Counted from the stretch's first letter, positions 1 through 7,929 are shown. The stretch: DNA of 31,676 nt from Lentisphaerota bacterium (GCA_015061765.1 SUVZ01000003.1:1-31676), one strand, 5' to 3'. Numbers and translations are program-made. The notes: generated by a model not told the origin, from the letters alone.

Positions 1-1077
1 CGATCTAGGAAACTTGTGGACGGGGAGTTGTCCGAGCTTGGCGAGGCATGTGAAATTGGAGAGGAGTTGACGGAGTGTGTATGGACTCTTCCCGAGATGC
101 ATGCAGATGATCGCCTAGTGTTCCGCTCCGCTTCGGGAAAGGAGTCGTGCCGCACAATCCTTGATGAAGTGGAGATACTTGAGGGATACCTGGCGGGGAG
201 GCCAGTTCCGGACTACGCCGTGAATGGAGAAGCGATAGCGCAGCCGTTCTATTCTGCATTGGATATGCCGTCTGCCGTATGGACATTTGCCGTAGAGGCG
301 GTGGATGCATCGGGGCGGGTATTGGTGGCCTCGACGAACAAAGTGGATTTGGTTGATCCTCCGCCGCAACCTGTTTTGGATGCGGTCCTGCTGTCCGAAT
401 CCTCCCATAAGGGCGGTATGCACATCTGGCAAGAGGATTTTGGAGCGTTCACCAATGTGTTCCCGTCTAAAGATAACACCGCCGACTGGCTGAACGGTAC
501 GACTCTACCGCATTGGCAGGCGTATGCCGGAGGGGTTCCGGTGACAGGCATCACACGTAACAATGGTGCGGGAACAAAGAAGGGACTGTATGCATACTGG
601 GCGACAAATGGACTTGCGTCGACATATTCGCTTGGAGTCATGATGACCGGAACGGCCGAGGAGCTTATTTATGGGCTTGCATTCAAGAACGATACGCCCT
701 TTAGCGCTCGCAAGATCTCGGTCAACTATGATGGAGTTCAGTTTGGCTTCAAGAATAACGCCCAGCAAGAGCTTTTGTGCGAATGCCTTGTGACGAATGA
801 ACTTGTGGCGCTGTCGGTAGAAGGCGACTGGCGTTCATGTGACGAATTGACGTTCCGTACATCCAGGGACAGCGAATCCGGATTGAAGAGCGGCGAGGAT
901 TTGCCTGTGGTGACCGCGATATCCTCGGATGTGGTAGGGATGATCGTTCCGAAGGACTTCTATTTCATGATCCGTTGGCGGCGTACGGCCGTCGTGTCCG
1001 CCGCTGCGATGGCGATAGACAATGTGGTCGTCTCGTTTGAGGTCCAGTCTCGTCCGATGAGAGTTGTAGTGAGGTGA
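1..1077 (+). CDS. Secreted beta-sandwich surface protein, 3' part (5' end outside window)
   Basis: The reading frame is open from base 1, so the gene almost certainly starts upstream. The GTG at 16 has no convincing ribosome binding site. The first ~110 residues resemble the end of an Ig/FnIII-like module (alternating hydrophobics, then VDLVDPPPQP as a linker). From about residue 140 there is a single ~200-residue domain that begins with an E-D-F-G-A-F-type strand and closes with W-R-R-T ... A-M-A-I-D-N-V-V-V-S-F. That layout matches beta-sandwich domains found in large secreted proteins of PVC and Bacteroidetes bacteria, where the end usually reads like LAIDDVSVSF. No catalytic motif and no C-terminal anchor are visible; the chain ends soon after the last strand. 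Role unknown; extracellular or cell-surface location is inferred from fold type only. Confidence 0.6.
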   Translation, partial: RSRKLVDGELSELGEACEIGEELTECVWTLPEMHADDRLVFRSASGKESCRTILDEVEILEGYLAGRPVPDYAVNGEAIAQPFYSALDMPSAVWTFAVEAVDASGRVLVASTNKVDLVDPPPQPVLDAVLLSESSHKGGMHIWQEDFGAFTNVFPSKDNTADWLNGTTLPHWQAYAGGVPVTGITRNNGAGTKKGLYAYWATNGLASTYSLGVMMTGTAEELIYGLAFKNDTPFSARKISVNYDGVQFGFKNNAQQELLCECLVTNELVALSVEGDWRSCDELTFRTSRDSESGLKSGEDLPVVTAISSDVVGMIVPKDFYFMIRWRRTAVVSAAAMAIDNVVVSFEVQSRPMRVVVR

Positions 1078-1089
1078 TTTGAAACTGAT

Positions 1090-1434
1090 ATGTCCGCCGA
1101 GAATAATCTGAAGTCGTTTGAGTGCCTTGGATGCGGTGCCTGCTGTCGCATACCGAATGGTATAGTTCGCGTTTCCGAAGAGGAGATATTGCGCATATCC
1201 GGTTTCCTCGGGATGCCGGAGCAGGAGTTCATCGCCAACGAGACGGATGTCGCTCCGGATCGGAGCGGACTCGTCCTCAAGAGCCGGCCAGACAATTCGT
1301 GCGTCTGGCTTACGGAGGACAATCGCTGTCGTATCCATCCTGTGAAGCCCGAGAAATGCAGGACATTCCCCTATGATTGGGTCAATCCCGATTCGTATGA
1401 GGTCTGCGCCGGATTGCGCAAGACTAGGGTTTAG
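1090..1434 (+). CDS. YkgJ-family cysteine-cluster protein
   Basis: A 114-residue protein with the CLGCGACC signature near residue 14, a central CVW, an HPVKPEKCRTFP segment and a final conserved Cys. This is the UPF0153/YkgJ (CxxCxxCC) family, thought to bind zinc or an iron-sulfur cluster, with no firmly established reaction. The length is typical of the family's short members. ATG follows the previous stop by 12 bases, but the Shine-Dalgarno is weak: GAGG lies about 15 bases upstream. It may be cotranscribed with the surface protein before it. No signal peptide, so cytosolic. Confidence 0.85.
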   Translation: MSAENNLKSFECLGCGACCRIPNGIVRVSEEEILRISGFLGMPEQEFIANETDVAPDRSGLVLKSRPDNSCVWLTEDNRCRIHPVKPEKCRTFPYDWVNPDSYEVCAGLRKTRV

Positions 1435-1545
1435 GATATTGTTGTCTTCATGTTAATTCTTGCCGTGCCTTTTGCGGGCTGTCAGGGTTCCATGGACGAG
1501 GCCTATGCGCTCGTAGGTCTGTGTATCTGAGAGTTGATGGCAGGA

Positions 1546-1604
1546 GAAATGTAAAAGTTATGTAAAAAAGTTTTTACATAACTTTTACATTTCTTTTACA
1601 TTTC
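1546..1604. repeat. Near-perfect palindrome built from 11-bp-phased TTTTACAT units
   Basis: Arms 1546-1568 and 1571-1593 are exact reverse complements (23 bp each) around a 2-base centre. Inside, the octamer ATGTAAAA occurs at 1549 and 1560, and its complement TTTTACAT at 1572, 1583 and 1594. Spacing is 11, 12, 11 and 11 bases, about one helical turn. The A/T-rich block contrasts with its GC-rich surroundings. It lies ~30 bp upstream of a candidate -10 and ~120 bp upstream of the small membrane protein gene. It could be a multi-site operator, or a hairpin at the end of the upstream transcript. The lack of a T-run after the right arm and the extra unit at 1594 favour the operator reading. Confidence 0.75.
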
Positions 1605-1628
1605 CATGACACTTCTCTTTTCGTTCTT

Positions 1629-1637
1629 TGATATCTT
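1629..1637 (+). promoter_or_regulatory. Candidate extended -10 for the 1721-7194 operon
   Basis: TGATATCTT fits the TGnTATAAT extended -10 pattern with mismatches in the last part. No good -35 lies 16-18 bp upstream; ATGACA at 1606-1611 is 20 bp away. It sits just downstream of the phased repeats. Tentative. Confidence 0.3.
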
Positions 1638-1720
1638 TTTCTGCGTATGAGGCGCTGCATGCGCATGGTCGGGTGGCCGTTGCGGATATGCGCCGAAACG
1701 AAAAGGAAAGGAACGGAACT

Positions 1721-1846
1721 ATGAAGGAAAGACTGATCAGTATCGGCGGTTACATGCTTGCCGCCGCTCTTTCACTGCTGCTGCTTGTCGCGGTTGCCGA
1801 GCTGTCAATGCGGGATACGGTCCCGTGCGCAACGCTGGAATGGTGA
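1721..1846 (+). CDS. Small single-pass membrane protein (41 aa)
   Basis: I choose the ATG at 1721 because a purine-rich site (AAGGAAAGGAACGG) ends a few bases before it; earlier in-frame starts lack one. The peptide has a short charged N-terminus (MKER), one hydrophobic helix of roughly residues 9-27, rich in Ala and Leu, and a short polar tail ending CATLEW. The basic N-terminus suggests a cytosolic N-terminus and a periplasmic C-terminus. It is followed after 12 bases by the Whirly-like gene and is probably its operon partner. I recognise no family. It is a short ORF, so a chance ORF is possible, but the good RBS and clean TM segment support it. Confidence 0.5.
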   Translation: MKERLISIGGYMLAAALSLLLLVAVAELSMRDTVPCATLEW

Positions 1847-1858
1847 AGGGGGTGTGTC

Positions 1859-2455
1859 ATGGATTACTCAAGGAACGATCAGAATGGCGATTTCGAGGTG
1901 CGGCCACGCTATGCCTGCTGCCATCCGAACACTCAGGGGACTGGCACGTCGGTGAAGTTCGAGCTTCATCCAGCGCACGACTATGTTGAAGGGTCTGTGT
2001 TTGTCACGTTTGCCTCGCAGAAGACTCTGGGCTCCTACGGCGGCGGCAAACCGATACCGCCCACGTTCGACTGGGAGAACAGCGTCACGATACGCCTCAC
2101 GATAAACGAGGTGGCGGAGATGCTGGAGGTGTTCCGCGGATACCGCGAAAAGTTGGGCGACGGGAAGGGACTGTTCCATACAACGGTGGAGAACAACACC
2201 GTCATAACGTTCGAACACAGGCTCGAGCCGGCCCCAGGGTACCTCTTTGGGGTCTCACGGAAGAGTGTCGATGGTTCGCTCAAAAGGATGCGGATTCTCA
2301 TTTCAATGAATGAATCGATTGTCCTTTCTGAGGCTTTGGGAGCCTCGATGCTCTATATGGCATTCGGGGTCCCTAAGGTGATCCGGCGTGCCGACAGGAG
2401 GGGCGGACAGGAACGGCAGAAGTCTGTCCCTGTCAAGGAGGTAGCGGTGGCATGA
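1859..2455 (+). CDS. Whirly/ssDNA-binding-fold-like protein
   Basis: A 198-residue cytosolic protein, started by ATG with an AGGGGG site just upstream. Residues ~30-165 contain strand-rich segments (KFELHP, GSVFVTFASQKT), then FDWENSVTIRLTINEVAEML near residue 70, a second sheet (TVITFEHRLEP, GYLFGVSR), and a C-terminal helix SEALGASMLYMAFG. The order sheet - W-containing strand - TI(N/T)E helix - sheet - helix is what I know from plant Whirly and related ssDNA-binding proteins (fold shared with PC4, PurA and MRP). The match is by pattern only. The tail (from ~170) is basic: RRADRRGGQERQK. The stop overlaps the next ATG by 4 bp, so it belongs to the DUF2851-comM-comEC-yraN operon. This context supports a ssDNA-handling or regulatory role but does not prove it. 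Confidence 0.5.
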   Translation: MDYSRNDQNGDFEVRPRYACCHPNTQGTGTSVKFELHPAHDYVEGSVFVTFASQKTLGSYGGGKPIPPTFDWENSVTIRLTINEVAEMLEVFRGYREKLGDGKGLFHTTVENNTVITFEHRLEPAPGYLFGVSRKSVDGSLKRMRILISMNESIVLSEALGASMLYMAFGVPKVIRRADRRGGQERQKSVPVKEVAVA

Positions 2456-3594
2456 GGTGCTGGGCGGCAAATTCGGCTTCCATCACGGAGCGTCATGTGC
2501 AGGCAATATGGTATGATTCCGCATTGCGTCCTGCATGTCTGCGCACTGTTTTGGGCGGCGATGTGTCGGTCGTGGATCCTGGCGTCTGGAACCTGGAGGC
2601 GGGACCTGATTTCCGCCACGCGGTTCTTGAGCTGGGACGCGACCGGCGCAGGGTCGAGGGTGATGTCGAAGTGCATCTCAAGCCTTCGGACTGGTCGCTT
2701 CACGGTCATTCCACCGATTCTGCCTACGGCAATGTGGTGGCCCATGTGACATGGCATCAGGGAGATCCACCGCCCGATTTGCCGCCGGGATGCGTCTCCG
2801 TGTGCATCGGGAACTTCCTGCGTGCCCGGAACGACTTCTCTCCGGACGAAATAGACGTTGCGGCGTATCCGTACGCAAAGCTTCCTGCAAGCAGGCGTCC
2901 GTGCGAACGCTTCTTCGGGCAGAACCCCGATCTCGGTCTTGAGGTTCTGCGTGAGGCGGGTCGGCGCAGGCTGCTCATCAAGGCTCACCGCATGCAGAAG
3001 CGGTTCCTTCGTGTAGGGGATCCTGAGCAGGTGTTCTACGAGGAGATGTTTGCCGCATTTGGATACGCGAAGAATTCGGTTCCGTTTCGGGTCCTCGCGG
3101 AAAGGCTTCCGCTGCAGGATCTGCCCACCTCCGAGGAGATGGCGTGCGAGGCGTTGAACAGCGTCGCTGCGCTTGAGGTCGCGGAGACGCACCCGTGGTG
3201 CAGGGCGAACATACGTCCCGCAAACCGGCCTGAGGTGCGAATGATGGATGCGGCCGCCCTGTTCACGGGCGGCAAGCCGCGCCATCTGGGCGCACGGTTC
3301 CTTGCCGCCTTGATGGCGAACGTGATCGTGCCGTATGCGATTGCGCGGGGCGTGGTGAAGGACGTTCCCAGATGGCTGCCGCCCGAATGCGCAAACGGGG
3401 TTACGCGTCTTGCGGCGTTCAGGCTGTTCGGGAGAGACCATAATCCCGCGCTGTACTCCGGGAACGGCGTACTGCAGCAGGGACTGATTCAGATACATCG
3501 CGACTACTGCCTTGCGGCACATCCGGATTGCGTCGCATGCAGACTTGTCGCGGAACTTGAGAATGTCTGTCGAGAGGAGGAATCAAATGGATGA
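2452..3594 (+). CDS. DUF2851 family protein
   Basis: A 380-residue protein of the DUF2851 family. Diagnostic segments are ERHVQAIWYD near the start, PGVWNLEAGPDFRHAVLELG (the family's W-N-x-x-x-G-P-D-F block), GDVEVHLKPSDWSLHGH, and a Cys-containing tail with GLIQIHRDYC and CVAC. Biochemical function is unknown. The N-terminal block with acidic and Glu-Val-His residues has the look of a nuclease-type core (D ... E-V-x motif), which is my inference. The start overlaps the previous stop (ATGA) and the end overlaps comM by 8 bp, so it is translationally coupled on both sides to genes linked with DNA processing. Confidence 0.85.
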   Translation: MRCWAANSASITERHVQAIWYDSALRPACLRTVLGGDVSVVDPGVWNLEAGPDFRHAVLELGRDRRRVEGDVEVHLKPSDWSLHGHSTDSAYGNVVAHVTWHQGDPPPDLPPGCVSVCIGNFLRARNDFSPDEIDVAAYPYAKLPASRRPCERFFGQNPDLGLEVLREAGRRRLLIKAHRMQKRFLRVGDPEQVFYEEMFAAFGYAKNSVPFRVLAERLPLQDLPTSEEMACEALNSVAALEVAETHPWCRANIRPANRPEVRMMDAAALFTGGKPRHLGARFLAALMANVIVPYAIARGVVKDVPRWLPPECANGVTRLAAFRLFGRDHNPALYSGNGVLQQGLIQIHRDYCLAAHPDCVACRLVAELENVCREEESNG

Positions 3595-5143
3595 CGAGAG
3601 GAAGATGAGATTGGCGAAATGCTATTCCGGAGCGGTGTCCGGAGTGAGCGCCAGATCGGTGGAGATCGAGGTGTGCGCGTCTGACGGCTCTCCACAGTTC
3701 ACTATTGTGGGGCTGCCTGATACCGCAGTCAAGGAGGCCAAGGACAGGGTGTCTACGGCAATCGGGAATTCGGGGTTCGCCAAGCCCGAGAGGAACATAA
3801 CGGTTAATCTTGCGCCTGCTGACGTCAAGAAGGAGGGTCCACTGTACGATCTGCCGATTGCGGTGTGTCTTCTCGCCGCCACGGACAAGGTCCGGTGCAG
3901 GGACCTTTCCGAGTGGGGCATGGTGGGGGAGCTTGCGCTTTCTGGAGAGATTCGAAGGGTGCGCGGTGTCCTGCCGATCGTGATGGAGATGCGGCGAATA
4001 GGAAGGAAGGGCGTGCTGGTCCCTGTGGAAAACGCCGAGGAGGCCGCCGTCGTGGACGGAATATCGGTCTATCCGGTGCGGAATCTCCGGGAGGCATTGG
4101 GTTTCCTTACAGAGGACGTCGAGATCGCACCTGTGTTTTCGGATATTTCGAGACTCGTCATGGCCGGACGCGATACGGGCGATGACTTTGCGGATGTCAA
4201 GGGTCAATACTTTGCAAAGGAGGCGATTGAAGTCGCCGTTGCCGGCGGACACAATCTGATGATGGTGGGATCTCCCGGCTGTGGCAAGACTATGCTTGCA
4301 AGGCGGATTCCGTCTATCCTGCCTCCGCTGAGCGTCGAGGAGGCATTGGAGGTCACCCGCATCCATTCCGTGGCCGGCGTTCTGAAGCCCGGACAGCCGC
4401 TCATGGTCCATCGGCCATTCCGGGCGCCGCACCACACGGCCTCGTCTGCGGGTTTGCTCGGTGGCGGAACGCATCCTGTGCCGGGAGAGGTGTCGCTTGC
4501 CCATAGAGGGGTTCTCTTCCTCGATGAGATGCCTGAGTTCAGCAGACACGCCCTTGAGGTGATGCGACAGCCGCTTGAAGATGGACATGTTGCGATATCG
4601 CGTGTGTCTGGGACGTGCGACTATCCGAGCCGGTTCATGCTGGTGGCTGCGATGAATCCGTGCCCGTGCGGATACTGGGGCGATTCGCACCGGGAATGCA
4701 GATGCTCGCGGACAAAGCGTCTGGAGTACCGCAACAGGGTGTCAGGTCCGCTGCTGGACAGGATAGACATTCAGATCGAGGTCACGCCCGTGTCTTACGA
4801 GGAGCTCGCGGAGTTGCCGACAGGTGAGCCGTCCGCCACGATAAGGGAACGGGTGGTTAGGGCGCGAGAGATCCAGCGCAGACGTTTCGCGGATGACCCT
4901 GACGTGTTCTGCAACGCAGAGATGCGATCAAGGGACATTGCCCGCTACTGTCGGCTTGACCGGGCGGCGCAGGGGATGTTGCGGGAGCGCTTGAGCAAAC
5001 TGGATCTGTCCGCACGTGCGTACGACAGGGTGCTGAAGGTCGCGCGGACGATCGCGGATCTCGCAGGGCGTGACGCCGTCGGCGAAGGGGATGTGAACAG
5101 GGCGGCCGGGTGGCGGGCGCTGGACAGGAACTACTGGATGTAG
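3587..5143 (+). CDS. comM: YifB/ComM family Mg-chelatase-like AAA+ ATPase
   Basis: About 518 residues, the family's usual length. ATG at 3587 is chosen because AGGAGGA lies 6 bases before it; earlier in-frame starts lie deep inside DUF2851. The N-terminal ribosomal-S5-like half (VGLPDTAVKEAKDRV) is followed by Walker A GSPGCGKTM near residue 228, Walker B LFLDEMPEF near 310, the NPCPCGYWGD zinc-type segment near 355, an arginine-finger region, and the C-terminal Mg-chelatase helix bundle. In naturally transformable bacteria ComM is a hexameric helicase that promotes branch migration when incoming ssDNA is integrated. YifB homologues also occur widely in species not known to be competent. It sits directly upstream of comEC with a 7-base gap. 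Confidence 0.93.
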   Translation: MDDERKMRLAKCYSGAVSGVSARSVEIEVCASDGSPQFTIVGLPDTAVKEAKDRVSTAIGNSGFAKPERNITVNLAPADVKKEGPLYDLPIAVCLLAATDKVRCRDLSEWGMVGELALSGEIRRVRGVLPIVMEMRRIGRKGVLVPVENAEEAAVVDGISVYPVRNLREALGFLTEDVEIAPVFSDISRLVMAGRDTGDDFADVKGQYFAKEAIEVAVAGGHNLMMVGSPGCGKTMLARRIPSILPPLSVEEALEVTRIHSVAGVLKPGQPLMVHRPFRAPHHTASSAGLLGGGTHPVPGEVSLAHRGVLFLDEMPEFSRHALEVMRQPLEDGHVAISRVSGTCDYPSRFMLVAAMNPCPCGYWGDSHRECRCSRTKRLEYRNRVSGPLLDRIDIQIEVTPVSYEELAELPTGEPSATIRERVVRAREIQRRRFADDPDVFCNAEMRSRDIARYCRLDRAAQGMLRERLSKLDLSARAYDRVLKVARTIADLAGRDAVGEGDVNRAAGWRALDRNYWM

Positions 5144-5150
5144 GATCGCC

Positions 5151-6734
5151 ATGCGCGCGAACTGGACAGCGTTGCCGATCGTGATTCTCGCCGCAACCCT
5201 TATTGCAGGCGAAGCCGCTGGCTTCACGCTGTCCCGTTTTGCCGGACTCTGGCCATGGGCTGCGGCGTCTGTCATCCTGATGGTTTGTGCGACGGTTGGC
5301 TGGAGGGTGCGGCACGTCGTGCATCTGACCGTGTTTGCTGTCGGTGTCGCGCTCGCATGGCATGTGGAGTCGAAGAGGATTGCGCTGGATGAACGTTCAG
5401 GGACGATTTCCGAGTCGGGTCGTCCGCCTGCGTTTACGCTGAGGGTTGAAGGCGATGCCGTTTGCCGCCGTGACAGGAAGGGGCATCGCACGGTGAGCTT
5501 CAGGTCATCTTTGTCGGGAGTGCCGGTGAAGGTGGTTGCGCAGTTTTTTGAAGATGCGCGTACGCCGGAGGATGGTGAACTGTGGCGGTGTGCTGGATGG
5601 CTTTCCCGGCGCAAGAATTCAGTAAGCCGCTATGCCGGCAGAACTCTGTGGGTGATGGATAGTCGCTTGATCGGGAAGGTCTCCGAGGCTGATGGCCGGT
5701 CTGCAGACGTGGCATATCGGCGCTTGTCGGATTCGCTTATGCGGCGTGTCGGGAAAGGTGTGGAATGGTCACGTGAACTTCAGTCCTTCAGCGGAGCTAT
5801 GCTGCTTGGGAGGAAGGACGGAATACCGTACGGGCGGCTCGCCGTGTTCGCCGCCGCCGGGACGATACATGTGTTTGCCATATCCGGTCTGCATGTGATG
5901 CTGATCGCCGGACTTCTGAACGGCTTTCTGAAGGCGTTCGGACTCTCGCGGCGAATGTGTGCCGCATGTGCGATACCGATGCTTGCCGGATATGTGATGC
6001 TTATTGGCTATCCTCCAAGTGCGGTGCGTGCGGGATTGATGGTCTCGCTGTATCTTGGCGCGTATCTGTTTGGACGAAGGCCTGATTCGCTTGCGGCATG
6101 GGGTGTCGCTGCAATTGTGATTTTCGGGGTTTCGCCTGAAATGGCGCTGAACGTGGGATGTATGCTTTCATTCTCGGTCATGCTTGGAATCGTGCTCTGG
6201 ATCAGGTGGTCGGGACAGTTCGCGTCTCCATTGGACGGTTTGATGCGACTTGCAGCGATAGAGTCCATGCTTGGATGCGGACGGCGGAAGAGGGCCGTTC
6301 TGTGGGTTCATGGAAGGCTGGAGTGGATTCTCGGTGCGCTTGGGATATCATTTGCCGCATGGATTGCGGGAGCTCCGATAGCGGCAGTGGTGTTCGGACG
6401 TCTGGCGCTTGGAAGTCTGCTCGTGAATGTGGCTGTCGTTCCGCTGGCGGGGATGGCAGTGGCATTTTCGGTGTTCGGGACGATTGCAGCATTCGTGTTG
6501 CCGCAGATAGGGATGATCTTCAACAACCTTGCCGCCCTGAGCATATATCTGATGTCGTGGCTTTCCGACATGGTTGTGAAGATTCCGTATTCATCAGTAG
6601 AGACCCTGCCATGGAGCTGGCTCGACTGCCTCATGTGGTATGTGGCATGGTTTGCGTTTTTCGCCCTGCTGACAAGGCATTTGCCGCGCAGGGAGTTCAT
6701 ACACGTAAGGGAATGGGAGAAAGGCGATGATTAG
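5151..6734 (+). CDS. comEC: ComEC/Rec2 DNA-uptake channel protein lacking the C-terminal beta-lactamase-like domain
   Basis: A 527-residue inner-membrane protein. Two N-terminal TM helices are followed by a soluble OB-like (DUF4131) part at about residues 80-190. Then comes the competence domain with the FAISGLHVMLIAGLL signature near residue 240 and roughly eight further hydrophobic helices to the C-terminus. Full-length ComEC is about 700-800 residues and ends in a metallo-beta-lactamase-like domain thought to degrade the non-transforming strand. Here the protein stops after the last helices with a short charged tail, and no HxHxDH motif is present. AGGA precedes the ATG. The 3' end overlaps yraN by 8 bp. 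It is predicted to transport single-stranded DNA into the cytosol during transformation. Confidence 0.9.
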   Translation: MRANWTALPIVILAATLIAGEAAGFTLSRFAGLWPWAAASVILMVCATVGWRVRHVVHLTVFAVGVALAWHVESKRIALDERSGTISESGRPPAFTLRVEGDAVCRRDRKGHRTVSFRSSLSGVPVKVVAQFFEDARTPEDGELWRCAGWLSRRKNSVSRYAGRTLWVMDSRLIGKVSEADGRSADVAYRRLSDSLMRRVGKGVEWSRELQSFSGAMLLGRKDGIPYGRLAVFAAAGTIHVFAISGLHVMLIAGLLNGFLKAFGLSRRMCAACAIPMLAGYVMLIGYPPSAVRAGLMVSLYLGAYLFGRRPDSLAAWGVAAIVIFGVSPEMALNVGCMLSFSVMLGIVLWIRWSGQFASPLDGLMRLAAIESMLGCGRRKRAVLWVHGRLEWILGALGISFAAWIAGAPIAAVVFGRLALGSLLVNVAVVPLAGMAVAFSVFGTIAAFVLPQIGMIFNNLAALSIYLMSWLSDMVVKIPYSSVETLPWSWLDCLMWYVAWFAFFALLTRHLPRREFIHVREWEKGDD

Positions 6735-7194
6735 AGAGATGTTCAGGCGTATGTTCCGCAACGGGCAGGCTGCCGTGGCGTCAAGCTCGAACGCCAGTGT
6801 CCGGAGAGGAACCTGGGGCGAGAATGTGGCGGCGGCGCATCTCAGGCGCATCGGCTGGCGGATAGTCGGACGGAATGTGCGGCCATGCAAAAGCGATAGG
6901 CGCTGTGAACTGGACATTGTGGCGTATGTGCCCGGTGAGCGGCAGGTTGTGTTCGTGGAAGTGAAGACACATCGCAGGCATTCGCCATATGCGAGCAGAC
7001 TATGGGCTATAGATCGCCGGAAGAGGTCGAATCTGCTGAGGGCGAGCGCAAACTGGCTGATGTCGAGGAAATGGCACGGCAACTGCAGGTTTGACGTGAT
7101 TGAGGTGTATGGCGATGAGGCGGGGGCAGCGCCTCCTGAGATTGATCACATCATGAACGTGAAGCTTTTCCCTCCCAACTGGCGCTTTTGGTGA
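6727..7194 (+). CDS. yraN: YraN family (UPF0102) nuclease-fold protein
   Basis: A 155-residue protein. The C-terminal 120 residues carry the YraN core with putative PD-(D/E)XK positions: G-E in WGENVAAAHL, ELDIVAY, and VFVEVKTH, with the hydrophobic W-M tail LLRASANWLM. All predicted catalytic residues (Glu, Asp, Glu-x-Lys) are intact. The first ~30 residues are a basic, poorly conserved extension (RRMFRNG). The start overlaps the comEC stop by 8 bp and is preceded by GAAAGG. The family is restriction-endonuclease-like by fold but its reaction is not established. YraN is often found near rnhB or rsmI rather than comEC, so the coupling here is notable. Confidence 0.9.
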   Translation: MIREMFRRMFRNGQAAVASSSNASVRRGTWGENVAAAHLRRIGWRIVGRNVRPCKSDRRCELDIVAYVPGERQVVFVEVKTHRRHSPYASRLWAIDRRKRSNLLRASANWLMSRKWHGNCRFDVIEVYGDEAGAAPPEIDHIMNVKLFPPNWRFW

Positions 7195-7236
7195 TGACAT
7201 GGATAGCCGTTGCACAAAGCGCGAAGCGTTTCGTTT

Positions 7237-7245
7237 TGGTATAAT
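7237..7245 (+). promoter_or_regulatory. Extended -10 promoter of cinA
   Basis: TGGTATAAT is a perfect TGnTATAAT extended -10. No -35 at 16-18 bp. It leaves a leader of about 24 bases that contains AAAGG before the ATG at 7276, so this transcript is not leaderless. Confidence 0.7.
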
Positions 7246-7275
7246 CCGGCCTGATTAACATAAAGGCCGACAATC

Positions 7276-7929
7276 ATGTCCAATCAGAGAAAAAAAGACG
7301 TCAGGCGGGCAGGTCCGGCAACAGCCGTTCCTGTGGAATCGCTCCACAAAGTCAATGCATGCCGGATTCAGGATCGAGAACTCTGCAACCTTCCTTTGCC
7401 GTCGTGCGGCAAGGCGGCGTTTCATGATGACGTTGTGAGTGTTGCCCTGATTGCCGAACGCCTGGTAGCGCTGTTGAATGCGCGTGGACTTGACTGTGCG
7501 ACGGCGGAATCCTGCACGGGAGGTGGCGTCGGTTCTGCGATCACTTCCGTGCCGGGATCGAGTTCCGTGTTTGCCGGTGGCGTGATCAGCTACGCAAACG
7601 AAGTGAAGCGTGATGTCCTTGGCGTGCCAGAGTCGGTGCTGGCTGAGAAGGGTGCTGTTTCGTCCGAGTGTGCGGCGGCGATGGCCGTGGGCGTCCGGAG
7701 GCTGTTGAATGTCGATGTTGCGGTTTCGCTCACGGGCATTGCCGGGCCCGGCGGCGGCAGTGCGGAGAAACCGGTTGGACTTGTGTGGTTTGGCATCGCA
7801 ACGGCGTACGGGGCGCGTACGGAGCGTGTGATATTCTCTGGAGACCGTGCTCGGATTCGTGCGGCGGCGGTAGTGCACGCACTTGGCATGCTCACGATTG
7901 CCGCCATGGCTCCTGGCACTGCGACGTGA
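7276..7929 (+). CDS. CinA C-terminal-domain nicotinamide-nucleotide amidohydrolase
   Basis: A 217-residue protein. Residues ~57-210 are the CinA C-terminal (PncC) domain with AESCTGGGVGSAITSVPGSS, GGVISYANEVKRDVLGV, and GIAGPGGGSAEKPVGLVW. It lacks the N-terminal MocF-like domain of full CinA, so it is the stand-alone amidohydrolase type that converts nicotinamide mononucleotide to nicotinate mononucleotide for NAD recycling. The first ~55 residues are a basic, Cys-containing extension not part of the domain; a later start (GTG near 7435) would remove it but has no RBS. CinA was first named as a competence-induced protein in streptococci, where it is full length. It has its own promoter between the comEC operon and the Tad genes. 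Confidence 0.9.
   Translation: MSNQRKKDVRRAGPATAVPVESLHKVNACRIQDRELCNLPLPSCGKAAFHDDVVSVALIAERLVALLNARGLDCATAESCTGGGVGSAITSVPGSSSVFAGGVISYANEVKRDVLGVPESVLAEKGAVSSECAAAMAVGVRRLLNVDVAVSLTGIAGPGGGSAEKPVGLVWFGIATAYGARTERVIFSGDRARIRAAAVVHALGMLTIAAMAPGTAT

Larger units (their letters stand above)
1435..1720. other. Intergenic region with palindrome and candidate promoter
   Basis: This 286-base gap holds the 48-bp TTTTACAT palindrome (1546-1593), a further repeat unit to 1601, and a candidate extended -10 (TGATATCTT, 1629-1637) for the operon that starts at 1721. The first 100 bases contain only a 26-codon ORF (1450-1530), which I do not regard as a supported gene. Confidence 0.5.

Noticed and set aside
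1450..1530. 26-codon ORF (MLILAVPFAGCQGS...) resembling a tiny lipoprotein
   Set aside because: No ribosome binding site, very short, directly in frame after the stop of the YkgJ-family gene; likely chance or a decayed tail.
2353..3522. Long - strand ORF (389 codons) opposite DUF2851
   Set aside because: Basic, Arg/His-rich translation typical of the antisense of a GC-rich gene; the + strand frame has a recognised family.
7216..7236. Possible terminator hairpin after yraN (CGAA/TTCG with T-run)
   Set aside because: Only 4 bp of stem, and its T-run is part of the cinA promoter.
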